Source of the DNA: Cellulomonas sp. P24
GTDB taxonomy: Bacteria > Actinomycetota > Actinomycetes > Actinomycetales > Cellulomonadaceae
DNA: 64,000 nt
NCBI RefSeq assembly: GCF_024704385.1
Contig: NZ_JAJDFX010000002.1
Location: 868,001 to 932,000 of the forward strand
Direction of reading: 5' to 3'
The translations under genes and the position numbers were made by a program. Within the stretch, counting starts at the first letter, position 1, and each line of letters opens with the position of its first letter. Positions 1-8,311 of the stretch are shown in pieces. The notes beneath the pieces were generated by a model. It saw only the letters and a list, made by a program, of their open reading frames with translations. It was not told the origin of the DNA and did no database searches.

Positions 1-1071
1 CCCGTCGATGTCACCGTCGAACACCGCTGCCGTGTTGCCGACCTCGTACTCGGTGCGCAGGTCCTTGACCATCTGGTACGGGTGCAGCACGTAGGAGCGC
101 ATCTGGTCGCCCCAGCTCGCCTTGATGTCGCCGGCGAGCGCCTTCTTGGCGGCGTTCTCCTCGGCCTGGCGCTGGAGGAGCAGCCGGGACTGCAGCACGC
201 GGAGGGCCGCGGCGCGGTTCTGGATCTGCGACTTCTCGTTCTGCATGGACACGACGATCCCGGTCGGGATGTGCGTGAGCCGGACGGCGGAGTCGGTCGT
301 GTTCACCGACTGGCCGCCGGGGCCCGACGAGCGGAACACGTCGACGCGGATCTCGTTCTCGGGGATCTCGATGCTGTCCGTCTGCTCGATCAGCGGGATC
401 ACCTCGACCGCGGCGAACGACGTCTGCCGGCGGCCCTGGTTGTCGAACGGCGAGATCCGCACGAGGCGGTGGGTGCCGGCCTCGACGGACAGGTTGCCGA
501 ACGCGTAGGGCACCTTGACCTCGAAGGTCGCCGACTTCAGGCCGGCCTCTTCCGCGTAGGACGTGTCGAGGACGGCGGTCGGGTAGCCGTGACGCTCGGC
601 CCACCGCAGGTACATGCGCATGAGCATCTCGGCGAAGTCGGCGGCGTCCACGCCACCGGCGCCGGACCGGATGGTCACGACGGCCTCGCGCTTGTCGTAC
701 TCGCCGGAGAGCAGGGTCCGGACCTCGAGCTCGCCGAGGTCCTTGCGGATCGAGACGAGCTCGGCCTCGGCCTCGGCGAGGGTCTCGGCGTCGTCGGCGC
801 CCTCCCCCTCGGTCGCCATCTCCACGAGCGTCTCGAGGTCGTCGATCCGGCCGGTGAACTTCGCGACCCGGTCGAGCTCGGCCTGCGCGTGCGACAGGGC
901 GGACGTCACGGCCTGCGCGGCCTCGGGGTCGTCCCAGAGGTCGGGCGCGGACGCCTTCTCCGAGAGGTCGGCGATCTGGGCCGTCAGGGCCTCTGGGTCG
1001 GTGACCTTGCGGATCGTGTCCAGGGTGCTCCGGAGGGCGCGGATCTCGCTCGGGAAGTCGGTGGTTGCCAC
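1..1071 (-). CDS. prfB: Peptide chain release factor 2 (3' end outside window)
   Basis: Class I release factor that reads UGA and UAA in the ribosomal A site and triggers peptidyl-tRNA hydrolysis. About 357 codons are visible and the last few lie beyond the left edge. The SPF anticodon-like tripeptide ([11 protein letters not shown]) that specifies RF2 and the catalytic GGQ ([14 protein letters not shown]) are both present, as is the RF family stretch [17 protein letters not shown]. The start is a GTG giving [16 protein letters not shown]. The reading frame runs straight through the region where many bacteria have the autoregulatory +1 frameshift, so this prfB appears to lack that control. 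In actinomycetes ftsE-ftsX usually follow; they would lie left of the window. Confidence 0.96.
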   Translation of the reverse strand, partial: MATTDFPSEIRALRSTLDTIRKVTDPEALTAQIADLSEKASAPDLWDDPEAAQAVTSALSHAQAELDRVAKFTGRIDDLETLVEMATEGEGADDAETLAEAEAELVSIRKDLGELEVRTLLSGEYDKREAVVTIRSGAGGVDAADFAEMLMRMYLRWAERHGYPTAVLDTSYAEEAGLKSATFEVKVPYAFGNLSVEAGTHRLVRISPFDNQGRRQTSFAAVEVIPLIEQTDSIEIPENEIRVDVFRSSGPGGQSVNTTDSAVRLTHIPTGIVVSMQNEKSQIQNRAAALRVLQSRLLLQRQAEENAAKKALAGDIKASWGDQMRSYVLHPYQMVKDLRTEYEVGNTAAVFDGDIDG

Positions 1072-1107
1072 GAGGGTCCAGGTTACGCGAGTCGGGCCGG
1101 GGCGGTG

Positions 1108-1566
1108 TCACCAGGCCCGAGCCGACGACTCGACCTGGAGCGCGATCCCGTCCGACCACGGTGCGGTCACCCAGCTCAGGAGCACCGGGTGGGCGAGCGC
1201 GCCGAGGGTGATCTCGGCCGTGCGTCCGTCGTCGGAGGCCCGCGCGTCCACGCTGAGGCCGGTGAAGTCCGCCGCGGCCTCGGGGTTGTCGTGCAGGTAC
1301 TGGTCGACGGCGCGGGCGACGTCGCGGTCGGTCAGCGGGATGGCGGCCCCGGGCTGCGGCGCATGGCCCTGGTCCGCATAGACGGTGGTCGGCTCGAGTG
1401 CGTCCGCGGCCTCGAGCGACAGCGCGTCGGCGAGCGCGAGGAGGCGCTTGCGTTCGAGGTGGACACCGGTCGCCGACACGACCGCGGTGACGAGGAGCAG
1501 GGCGAGCATCGTGAAGAGGATCGCGAGCAGGGTCACCTGCCCGTCGTCGTCCCGCAGCCGCCTCAC
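1108..1566 (-). CDS. TadG-like pilus-assembly-associated secreted protein
   Basis: A 152-residue protein with a short cytoplasmic head (MRRLRDDDGQVTLLAIL) followed directly by one membrane segment at about residues 11-33 and an extracytoplasmic tail, the architecture of TadE/TadG pseudopilin-like proteins. The GTG start overlaps the stop of the upstream TadE-like gene by four bases (GTGA), which decides the start against longer in-frame options. It is the last gene of the Tad operon. The family is known to sit at the end of actinobacterial Tad loci; its exact role in the pilus is not established. Assignment rests on topology and context rather than a strong motif. Confidence 0.72.
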   Translation of the reverse strand: MRRLRDDDGQVTLLAILFTMLALLLVTAVVSATGVHLERKRLLALADALSLEAADALEPTTVYADQGHAPQPGAAIPLTDRDVARAVDQYLHDNPEAAADFTGLSVDARASDDGRTAEITLGALAHPVLLSWVTAPWSDGIALQVESSARAW

Positions 1567-2030
1567 GGTCGCCCCGCGTACGCGTCCACCGGCGCGACGT
1601 GACGCGCGGAGACGGGGACGTGCACCGGGACGACGCTGCGGAGCAGGTCCGGCACGAACGGCAGGTCGACGTCGAACGCCACGACCGTCACGACGTCGCT
1701 CCCCGGTTGCAGGCACGGGTCGGTCGAGCACGTGAGCGTGAGGGCGCGCACCGGGTCGACGTCGTCGAACCCCTGGTCGTGGAGGGCGATGCCGACCGAC
1801 GTGACGGCCCGCGCGGTCGCGTCCGCGGGCCCGTCCGCCGTCGCAGCGGTCCGGCCCGCCTCCCGCGCCGCCCCCTCGGCCGCGAAGGTCGCCGCCTGGA
1901 CCCGGCCCAGGACGAGGGACAGGTACACGACGGGAACGAGCAGCAGGAGTGCCGCCGCCAGGAACTCGACGATCGCGTTGCCGTCGTCGGCCGGCAGGGC
2001 GCGTCGCGATACGGCACGGCGCCCGGTCAT
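1563..2030 (-). CDS. TadE-like pilus assembly protein
   Basis: A 155-residue single-pass protein. The N-terminal DDGNAIVEFLAAALLLLVPV is a typical TadE start: a small hydrophilic leader, a Glu five residues into the hydrophobic segment, then one transmembrane helix. The rest is extracytoplasmic and has two cysteines close together (LTCSTDPCLQ) that could form a disulphide. ATG start overlaps the upstream stop (ATGA) and its own stop overlaps the next start (GTGA), so the three TadE/G genes are translationally coupled. TadE proteins are minor pseudopilins needed for Flp pilus assembly in characterised systems. Confidence 0.85.
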   Translation of the reverse strand: MTGRRAVSRRALPADDGNAIVEFLAAALLLLVPVVYLSLVLGRVQAATFAAEGAAREAGRTAATADGPADATARAVTSVGIALHDQGFDDVDPVRALTLTCSTDPCLQPGSDVVTVVAFDVDLPFVPDLLRSVVPVHVPVSARHVAPVDAYAGRP

Positions 2031-2425
2031 GGCTGCTCCTCGAGCGCGTGACCGGTGACGGTCAGCCTCCCCGACGGCCCGATCAGCCCGACGACCGGCA
2101 CCGGCGCGACCACCTCGACCTCGATCACGCGCACACCGTCCAGGACGGTCTCCCGCGCCGTGACGTCCTCGGCGAACCGGGGGGCCAACGACATCGTGAT
2201 CAGCTCGCGCGTCCGCGCCTCACCGTCGGCGGGCGACCGGTCGGCCAGCGCGGCGTGACGTGCCCCCTCGGCCGCGCAGTCCACGAGCGTGTTGCGCACG
2301 TGCACCGCGAACGTCAGCTGGAGGACCGCAGCGAACAGCACCGTGACGAGACCACCGACCAGCGCGAAGTCCACGATCGCCGACCCCCGGTCGCCACAGA
2401 ACCCCGCACCGCGATCCCCGGCCAC
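2027..2425 (-). CDS. TadE-like pilus assembly protein (second copy)
   Basis: A 132-residue protein with the TadE-type head GDRGSAIVDFALVGGLVTVL and a single membrane helix at about residues 16-40, followed by a short extracytoplasmic domain. The family Glu is replaced by Asp (IVDF), as often seen in actinobacterial paralogues. The GTG start shares one base with the TAG stop of the upstream small gene. Two TadE-like genes plus a TadG-like gene in tandem suggest a set of minor pseudopilins. Function is inferred from topology and the neighbouring tadABC genes. Confidence 0.8.
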   Translation of the reverse strand: MAGDRGAGFCGDRGSAIVDFALVGGLVTVLFAAVLQLTFAVHVRNTLVDCAAEGARHAALADRSPADGEARTRELITMSLAPRFAEDVTARETVLDGVRVIEVEVVAPVPVVGLIGPSGRLTVTGHALEEQP

Positions 2426-2607
2426 TACGGGTGACTGCCGGTGACCTGCGCGATCGCGCTCTCGAACACGCTCTGCAGCGCGGGCCCGGCGATCGCCCAG
2501 AGCGCGATCACCAACCCGGCCGTCATCAGCGTCACGAGGACCCAGCCCGGGACGTCGCCCCGCTCCGACTCCCCCAGGACCTGCGGCTCGCCGCTGCTCG
2601 CTGTCAT
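2425..2607 (-). CDS. Small single-helix Flp-pilin-like membrane protein
   Basis: A 60-residue protein: a 19-residue polar head with ESERGDVPGW, a hydrophobic stretch VLVTLMTAGLVIALWAIAGP, and a short amphipathic tail. Size, topology and position between tadC and the TadE genes fit the Flp/DUF4244-type small pilin candidates of actinobacterial Tad loci. The canonical prepilin G/XXXXE cleavage motif is not clear, so pilin identity is inference. The start chosen is the ATG at 2607, preceded by a strong AGGAGGAGA ribosome site at 2615-2623; a longer reading from 2667 would overlap tadC and lacks such a site. Confidence 0.7.
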   Translation of the reverse strand: MTASSGEPQVLGESERGDVPGWVLVTLMTAGLVIALWAIAGPALQSVFESAIAQVTGSHP

Positions 2608-2659
2608 CGTGTGATCTCCTCCTCGTGAGCCCCGAGCGGTCCTCGGGGCGGTCGTCGTC

Positions 2660-3592
2660 CTACGCACGCAGGCTCAGGACCGCGATGCTCGGGAACACGG
2701 CGAAGACGACGGTGACCGGGAGGATCAGGAACACCACCGGGACCATCATCGCCACCTCCTTGCGTCCCCCTGCCTCCATGAGTGCCCGTCGCGCGGCCTC
2801 CCTGACGTCCTGGGCCTGCGCCCTGAGCACGTCCGCGAGCGGTGTCCCGCGCTCCACCGCGATCGCGACCCCCTCGGCGAAGCGGGTCAGTGCGGCGACC
2901 TCGGTCCGGTCCGCCAGTCCCTCCAAGGCACCGGTCAGCGGCGTGCCCGAGCGCGCGTCCGCCAGCGTCCGGGACAGCTCACGGGACATCTCGCCCCGGG
3001 TCGTCGCAGCCACCCGTTCGAGCGCCGCCACGGGACCTTCGCCGGCCCCGACCGCGAGCGCGAGGAGCTCCGCGACGATCGGCAGCTCGGCGACGATCCG
3101 CGCCTCGCGCCGACCGATCTCACGCGTGAGCAGGCGGTCACGCGCGAGCACGGCCGACGCGCCGCACGCGCCGACGAGGCCGAGGAGGGCGATCGGTGAC
3201 GTCCCACGACTGGCCGCGAGCGCAAGCGCGACCAGGAGGCCGACCGCCAGCCCGATGACGCCCCAGACGACCTGGGCGGCACGGAACTCCTCGACCGACT
3301 CGCGACGCCCGGCCCGCTCGAGCCGACGGCGCAGCTCCGCAGCCGGCGATCCGAACCTGGCGACGACACGCAGGGCATCCGCCATGACCGGAGCCACGAG
3401 CCGCTCGACCGTCGGGAACGGCGTGTGGACGGCCGGCAGGCGCAGCAGCCGCGACCCACTCGGCTGGACACGCAGGTAGGGCGCCAGACGCTCGTCCAGC
3501 GTGATCCGGCGGGCGGCGATCCGCCACCACGTGAGCGCGAGCCCAGCACCGCCGAGCGCACCGACGAGCGCACCGGACACCGCGGCGTTCAT
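2660..3592 (-). CDS. tadC: TadC-like type II secretion F-domain protein
   Basis: A 310-residue inner-membrane platform protein of the GspF/TadC family, which with TadB connects the TadA ATPase to pilus assembly. Hydrophobic segments lie near residues 5-22, 110-130, 135-150 and 280-305. The cytoplasmic T2SSF region (IVAELPIVAELLALAVGAGEG and following) sits between the last two. ATG start overlaps the tadB stop (ATGA). Order tadA-tadB-tadC and tight coupling leave little doubt about family; substrate pilin is unproven. Confidence 0.9.
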   Translation of the reverse strand: MNAAVSGALVGALGGAGLALTWWRIAARRITLDERLAPYLRVQPSGSRLLRLPAVHTPFPTVERLVAPVMADALRVVARFGSPAAELRRRLERAGRRESVEEFRAAQVVWGVIGLAVGLLVALALAASRGTSPIALLGLVGACGASAVLARDRLLTREIGRREARIVAELPIVAELLALAVGAGEGPVAALERVAATTRGEMSRELSRTLADARSGTPLTGALEGLADRTEVAALTRFAEGVAIAVERGTPLADVLRAQAQDVREAARRALMEAGGRKEVAMMVPVVFLILPVTVVFAVFPSIAVLSLRA

Positions 3593-4449
3593 CGCAGCAC
3601 CCGTGGGTCGTCAGGCAGACGTCCGAGCCGGATCATCAGGCGGTAGGCGATGACGCTGGCACCTGCGCCGGTGACGAGCACGATCGCCCCCGTGACGCTG
3701 TTGTACGCCTGGGCGGCCTCCGGCCTGGTCCCGATCAGCGCCAGGACGATCCACGGAGCGGCGACGGCGAGCCGCGCGGCGTTGACCGTCCAGCTCTGCC
3801 GGGCCTCGAGCTCGCCGCGGGTGCGTGCGTCCTCCCGCAGGAACAGGGCGAGGGTCCGCAGCAGGCGTCCGAGATCCGTGCCTCCGACGTCGCGGGTGAT
3901 CCTCAGCGCCTCGACGAGGCGGTCGGCGACCGGGTCCGCGAGGCGGGTCTTGAGGTCGTCCAGGCAGTCGCCGAAGCGGCCGGTCGCGCGGTAGTCCTCG
4001 GCGAAGGCGCGGAACGGCTCACGAAGCGCGACCGGACCTCGGTCGGCGAGCTGCGCGACGGCCTCGGGCAGCGCCAGCCCGGCACGCACCCCGGAGGCGA
4101 GGTGGTCGACGACCTCGGGCCACACCTCGCGGAGACGGTGGCGACGACGGCGCGCGCGCGACCGCACGAGGCTCATCGGTGCGGTCGCCGCCATGAGACC
4201 GAAGCACGCGGCGATCGCCGGTGCACGCGTCGCACCGAGCGCCCCGACTCCGACGACCAGCCCGGCGGACACCGACGTGCCCACGAGTGCGCCCGGCGCC
4301 ACCCCCGTGACACCGGCCTGGATCAGGACGTCCGCCGTGCGCTCGGACCAGGACGAACGCCGGATCGGACGGCGCGGCCCGTCGGACCAGCACGCCCACC
4401 ACACGGCGAACACGCCCGCGCCGAGGAGCAGCCCCACCACCGATCCCAT
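3589..4449 (-). CDS. tadB: TadB-like type II secretion F-domain protein
   Basis: A 286-residue membrane protein of the TadB family: helices near residues 3-20 and 45-80, a cytoplasmic T2SSF domain (VWPEVVDHLASGVRAGLALP onward) and two C-terminal helices. It is expected to form a platform complex with TadC. The ATG at 4449 is ten bases beyond the tadA stop and gives the natural N-terminus MGSVVGLLLGAG; the frame is open much further upstream, but that part overlaps tadA and is not meaningful. Its stop overlaps the tadC start. Confidence 0.9.
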   Translation of the reverse strand: MGSVVGLLLGAGVFAVWWACWSDGPRRPIRRSSWSERTADVLIQAGVTGVAPGALVGTSVSAGLVVGVGALGATRAPAIAACFGLMAATAPMSLVRSRARRRRHRLREVWPEVVDHLASGVRAGLALPEAVAQLADRGPVALREPFRAFAEDYRATGRFGDCLDDLKTRLADPVADRLVEALRITRDVGGTDLGRLLRTLALFLREDARTRGELEARQSWTVNAARLAVAAPWIVLALIGTRPEAAQAYNSVTGAIVLVTGAGASVIAYRLMIRLGRLPDDPRVLR

Positions 4450-4459
4450 CGCGCGCGCC

Positions 4460-5686
4460 CTACCGTTCTCCGCGCAGGAGCGCTGCCAGGTCGACGCCGA
4501 TCGCCGCGAAGCGCTCCGCGTGCGGTGGGTAGCCGTCGCCCCGGACCAGTTCCTCGTCCCGGAGGTGGAACAGGTCGGACGCCTCGACGACACCGCCCTC
4601 GACCCGCCCCGGCACGCCGACGATCTCCCGGACACGACGCCTGCCGTGCCGGTCGAGCCCGAGGTGCACGACGACGTCGATCGCTGAGGCCACGGTCGGC
4701 ACGACGAACCGGTCCGTGACGTTCTCCCCGGCGAGGAGCGGCAGCGTGCACATCTTCGTGAGCGCCTCGCGTGCGCTGTTGGCGTGCAGCGTGCACATCC
4801 CGGGAACGCCGGCGTTGAGGGCCACCAGCAGGTCGAGCGCCTCAGCCTCACGCACCTCACCGATGAGGATGCGGCTCGGGCGCATGCGCAGCGCCTCCTT
4901 GACGAGCCGGCGCAACGGGATCTCGCCGGTGCCCTCGAGGCTCGGCTGACGGCACTGGAGCGCCACGACGTCGCGATGTGCGAGCCGCAGCTCGAACACC
5001 TCTTCACAGCTGACGATCCGCTCACGGGCCGGGATCGACCCGGCAAGGGCGTTGAGGAGCGTCGTCTTGCCGCTCTGCGTCGCGCCGGCGACCAGGATGT
5101 TCAGGCCGGCCGTCACCGCCGCACCGAGGAAGCGCGCGGCGTGCGGCGTCAACGAGCCGAGCGAGACGAGGTCGTCGAGGTGGTGCGCCCGCACCACGTA
5201 CTTGCGGATGTTGACGGCCCAGTGGCGGCGCGTGACGTCCGGGATGACGACGTGCAGCCGTTCGCCGTCGGGCAACGAGGCGTCGACGAACGGGCTGGAC
5301 AGGTCGAGCCGGCGGCCCGACGACTTGAGCATCAGCTCGACCAGGTCCCGGACCTGCCCGTCGGTGAGGATCGTGGTCGTCAGCTCGGGCTCGCCACGGC
5401 GGGCGACGAAGACCTTGGCGGGCCCGTTGACCCAGATCTCCTCGACGTCGTCGTCGTCGAGGTAGCGCTGCAGCGGCCCGAAGCCGGCCACCGCGTCGAG
5501 GAGGTCCTTGACGACGCCGACCCGGTCGACGAGCGGCGGCACCGCGCCGAGGGTCGACCGTTCGTCGTAGTCAGCGACGACGTCGTGCACCAGGGTGCGC
5601 ACCCCGCCGCGGTCACGGACCGGGTCGAGCCCGCGCCGGCGGATCAGCTCGCGCACCTCGGACTCGAGCATCGCCGTGCTGTCCAC
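4460..5686 (-). CDS. tadA: TadA/CpaF secretion ATPase
   Basis: A 408-residue hexameric ATPase that powers Tad pilus assembly. The N-terminal half is the CpaF adaptor domain. The catalytic half carries Walker A GATQSGKTT at about residues 201-209 and the Asp/His box-Walker B stretch ending ILIGEVRE at about 273-280, followed by the conserved ALNAGVPGMCTLHANS. Length matches actinobacterial TadA. GTG start with an AGGGGGG site upstream. It opens the operon tadA-tadB-tadC-pilin-TadE/G. The CpaE/Ssd partner that often precedes it in actinobacteria is absent here; a CpaE-like gene lies at 36-37 kb instead. Confidence 0.95.
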   Translation of the reverse strand: MDSTAMLESEVRELIRRRGLDPVRDRGGVRTLVHDVVADYDERSTLGAVPPLVDRVGVVKDLLDAVAGFGPLQRYLDDDDVEEIWVNGPAKVFVARRGEPELTTTILTDGQVRDLVELMLKSSGRRLDLSSPFVDASLPDGERLHVVIPDVTRRHWAVNIRKYVVRAHHLDDLVSLGSLTPHAARFLGAAVTAGLNILVAGATQSGKTTLLNALAGSIPARERIVSCEEVFELRLAHRDVVALQCRQPSLEGTGEIPLRRLVKEALRMRPSRILIGEVREAEALDLLVALNAGVPGMCTLHANSAREALTKMCTLPLLAGENVTDRFVVPTVASAIDVVVHLGLDRHGRRRVREIVGVPGRVEGGVVEASDLFHLRDEELVRGDGYPPHAERFAAIGVDLAALLRGER

Positions 5687-5792
5687 GCGCCCCCCTGACC
5701 CCTCGTATCCCGTGACCGGGATCCGACATTAGGGGACATACCGGACGTCGCGCAGGCGTTTGTCCACAGAAGCGGCACAGACCTGGCACAGC

Positions 5793-5828
5793 GGTCCGCC
5801 CACGGTGCGAGCGCACCGTGGGCGGACC
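5793..5828 (-). terminator. Strong hairpin ending the peptide-transport operon
   Basis: A perfect 16-bp stem (5793-5808 with 5813-5828) and a four-base GAGC loop, 55 bp past the stop of the binding-protein gene. There is no T-tract, as is common for actinobacterial terminators. It also insulates the divergently placed tadA start region from the operon. Confidence 0.85.
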
Positions 5829-5882
5829 AGGGGGCTGGTGAGGATCGGCCAGGGGGTGCCGACCCCCACCAGGTTCAGGGGG

Positions 5883-7478
5883 TCAGGAGGTGAAGCCGAC
5901 GTCCTTGAGGTTGAGCTCGAGCGTCGGTGTCACGACGCTGCCGGCCACATTCTTCTGCATGAGGTAGTTGATCGTCTCGTAGTGAACGAAGATGATCGGC
6001 GCATCGTTCCGCACGATCTCGCGGATCTGCGTGTAGAGCTTCGCTCGGGCGGCCTCGTCGGTGGATGCCGCGGCCTGGTCGATCAACGCGTCGACCGTCG
6101 GGTTGGCGTAGGCGGTGGTGTTGATCGGGCCGCCGGACTTGATGACCAGGGAGTAGAAGTTGTCCGGGTCGAGGGTGCGCTCCTGGTAGGCGCTGGTGAT
6201 CTGGTAGTCGCCCTTCGAGAACGCGTCGAACCAGACGGACACGTCGACCTGCTTGATGTTCATCGTGATCCCGATGGCCTTGAGCTGGTCGCGCACGACC
6301 TCCCCGGTCTTGAGGAGCTCCGGGTACTGCGGCAGACCCAGGTAGTCCACCGTGAGCCCGTTCGGGTAGCCCGCCTTGGCGAGCAGCGCCTTCGCCTTCG
6401 CGATGTCCGGACCCGACGCGTACGGGTCGGTGCCGTCGAACCAGCTCGACCCGCTCGGCACCTCCTGGTTGCCGACCTCACCGCTGCCCATGTACGCCAG
6501 GTCGCGGATGTCCGTGCGGTTGAGCGCCCAGGCGACGGCCTGACGGACCTCGACCTTGTCGAACGGCGGCTTCGCGGTGTTGAGCGCGAGGAAGTCGGGG
6601 ATGCCGGCGACCGGGCTCGTGACGTACGTGAAGCGCGGGTCGTTCTTCAGGCTCGCGATCTGCTGGAGCGGGACGGCGTCGGCCCAGTTGATCTCGCCGG
6701 AGGACAACGCGTCGACCCTCCCCTGGTCCACGAGGAGGAACTTGAAGTCGACCTCGTCGACGAGCGGGCGGCCGCTCTCGAAGTACTTGTCGAACTTCTT
6801 CAGCGTGATGTGGTCGCCCTGGGCCCACTCGACGAACTCGAACGGGCCGGTGCCCACGGGGTGACGCGCCGGGTCGCCCGACTCGATCGCCTTCTGGTTG
6901 ACGATCTCCCCGTTGTTCGCGAGGTTCGTCAGGAACGGGCCGAACGGGGTGGACAGCTTGAACACGACCTGGGTCGGGCTCGGCGTCTCGATCGAGGCGA
7001 TCGACGTGTACAGGCCGGCGTAGGCGCTGGCTGTCGCCGGGTCGAGGATCCGGTCGAACGTGTACTTCACGTCGGCGCTGGTGAACTTCTCGCCGTTGTG
7101 GAAGTAGACGTTGTCGGCGAGGTCGAAGGTCCAGGTGGTCGGGTCCGTCGCCGTCCACTTCGTGGCGAGCTGGCCGACGAACGTCCCGTCGGGACCCATG
7201 GTCAGCAGCTTGCTGAAGACGTTGTCGTAGACCTGGGCGCCCGTGTACACGGACGAGACCGCCGGGTCGAGGCTGTCGGGCTCACCGGTGAGGGCGGCCT
7301 TGAGGACGCCGCCGGCGACGGCTGTGCCGGCGGTCGCGGACCCGGAGGTGGACGTGCTGCCGGAACCACCGGTGCACGCGGCGAGGAGCAGGGAGCTGCC
7401 GGCGAGCACCAGGCCGATGAGACCGGTGCGGCGCAGCAGGTGACGGCGTCTGAGCGCGCCGCCGAAGGTGTCGGTCAT
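5883..7478 (-). CDS. Family 5 extracellular solute-binding lipoprotein (Opp/Dpp-type)
   Basis: A 531-residue peptide-type substrate-binding protein. The N-terminus has a twin-arginine-rich head (RRRHLLRRTG), a hydrophobic segment and a lipobox LLAAC with Cys at about 35, then a Gly/Ser/Thr linker, so it should be a membrane-anchored lipoprotein. The SBP_bac_5 fold is visible from KAALTGEPDSLDP through WTFDLADNVYFHNGEKFTSADVKYTFDR, the family signature block. It is the last gene of the operon and follows the hydrolase by 19 bp with an AGGAGAG ribosome site. Ligand is unknown; peptides, acylated amino acids or related small molecules are plausible from the neighbouring M20 enzyme. Confidence 0.93.
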   Translation of the reverse strand: MTDTFGGALRRRHLLRRTGLIGLVLAGSSLLLAACTGGSGSTSTSGSATAGTAVAGGVLKAALTGEPDSLDPAVSSVYTGAQVYDNVFSKLLTMGPDGTFVGQLATKWTATDPTTWTFDLADNVYFHNGEKFTSADVKYTFDRILDPATASAYAGLYTSIASIETPSPTQVVFKLSTPFGPFLTNLANNGEIVNQKAIESGDPARHPVGTGPFEFVEWAQGDHITLKKFDKYFESGRPLVDEVDFKFLLVDQGRVDALSSGEINWADAVPLQQIASLKNDPRFTYVTSPVAGIPDFLALNTAKPPFDKVEVRQAVAWALNRTDIRDLAYMGSGEVGNQEVPSGSSWFDGTDPYASGPDIAKAKALLAKAGYPNGLTVDYLGLPQYPELLKTGEVVRDQLKAIGITMNIKQVDVSVWFDAFSKGDYQITSAYQERTLDPDNFYSLVIKSGGPINTTAYANPTVDALIDQAAASTDEAARAKLYTQIREIVRNDAPIIFVHYETINYLMQKNVAGSVVTPTLELNLKDVGFTS

Positions 7479-7497
7479 GTCGTCTCTCCTGTGGGGG

Positions 7498-8298
7498 TCA
7501 GTGCGAGTGGGCGCGGACGAACTCGATGAGCGTGCTGTTGAAGGGATCGGGGTGCTCCCAGATGCACGCGTGGCCGCCGGGAACGGTCGCCCAGGACGAG
7601 CCCGGGATCTGCTCGTGCAGCTCGTGGGACAGGCTCGTGGGGATGAGGATGTCGACCTCGCCGGCCAGGACCAGCGTGGGGACGGTCAGGGTGGCGAGCC
7701 GGTCCGTCGTGTCGTGGGTCTGGATGGCGTTGAGCTGGGACAGGTACGCGTCGACCGGCATCTCGAGCCCGGCCATCGCCTCCTCGAACTCCTTGGCCTC
7801 GTCGGGGCGGTCGGAGAAGAACGGGACGGTGAAGGCCCACAGGGTGACGTCCCGCATGACGAACGGCACGCCCAGCGCCGGGGCGAGGTCACCCCACATC
7901 GAGAACATGCGCGAGCAGAACGGCCCCGGAGCGGCGTAGGTGCAGGCCAGGGTCACCGAGCGGAGGTCGGAGCCGTACGCCAGGGCGTACTCCTGCGCGA
8001 TCATCCCGCCCATCGACACCCCCATCAGGTGGAAGTCGGTGAGACCCAGGTGGTCGACCAGCGCCTTGGCGTCGTCGGCGAGCAGCCGTGACGTGTACGG
8101 GCCGGCCGGGGCGTCGCTCGCCCCGATGCCGCGGTTGTCGAAGCGCAGCACACGCAGGCCGGCGTCGAGCAGGGCCGGGACCTGGAAGTCCCACGACTCG
8201 AGTGCGTCGGCCAGGCCGTTGATCAGGACGATCGTCTCGGGGCCTTCGCCCTCGAGCTGGTAGTTGAGGTCGATTCCGTTGACGTGGGCGGTGGGCAC
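7498..8298 (-). CDS. Alpha/beta-fold hydrolase
   Basis: A 266-residue single-domain hydrolase related in sequence style to 3-oxoadipate enol-lactonase and similar esterases. The triad is visible: nucleophile Ser95 in GVSMGG, acid Asp216 in GEVDILIP, and His243 in GGHACIWEHP; the oxyanion region is NGLADALESWDF. GTG start preceded by AAGGAG, 13 bp after the oppF-like gene. Sitting between transporter ATPase and binding protein, it probably acts on the imported compound or a product of the M20 enzyme. Substrate (ester, lactone or amide) cannot be read from sequence. A longer N-terminal reading overlaps the ATPase gene and is unlikely. Confidence 0.9.
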   Translation of the reverse strand: MPTAHVNGIDLNYQLEGEGPETIVLINGLADALESWDFQVPALLDAGLRVLRFDNRGIGASDAPAGPYTSRLLADDAKALVDHLGLTDFHLMGVSMGGMIAQEYALAYGSDLRSVTLACTYAAPGPFCSRMFSMWGDLAPALGVPFVMRDVTLWAFTVPFFSDRPDEAKEFEEAMAGLEMPVDAYLSQLNAIQTHDTTDRLATLTVPTLVLAGEVDILIPTSLSHELHEQIPGSSWATVPGGHACIWEHPDPFNSTLIEFVRAHSH

Positions 8299-8311
8299 GG
8301 CGGTCTCCTTG

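Noticed and set aside
5760-7529. A 589-codon open frame on the plus strand opposite the binding-protein gene.
   Set aside because: It is an antisense shadow caused by GC-rich third positions; Arg/Val/Asp-rich product with no domain, and the minus-strand lipoprotein is unmistakable.
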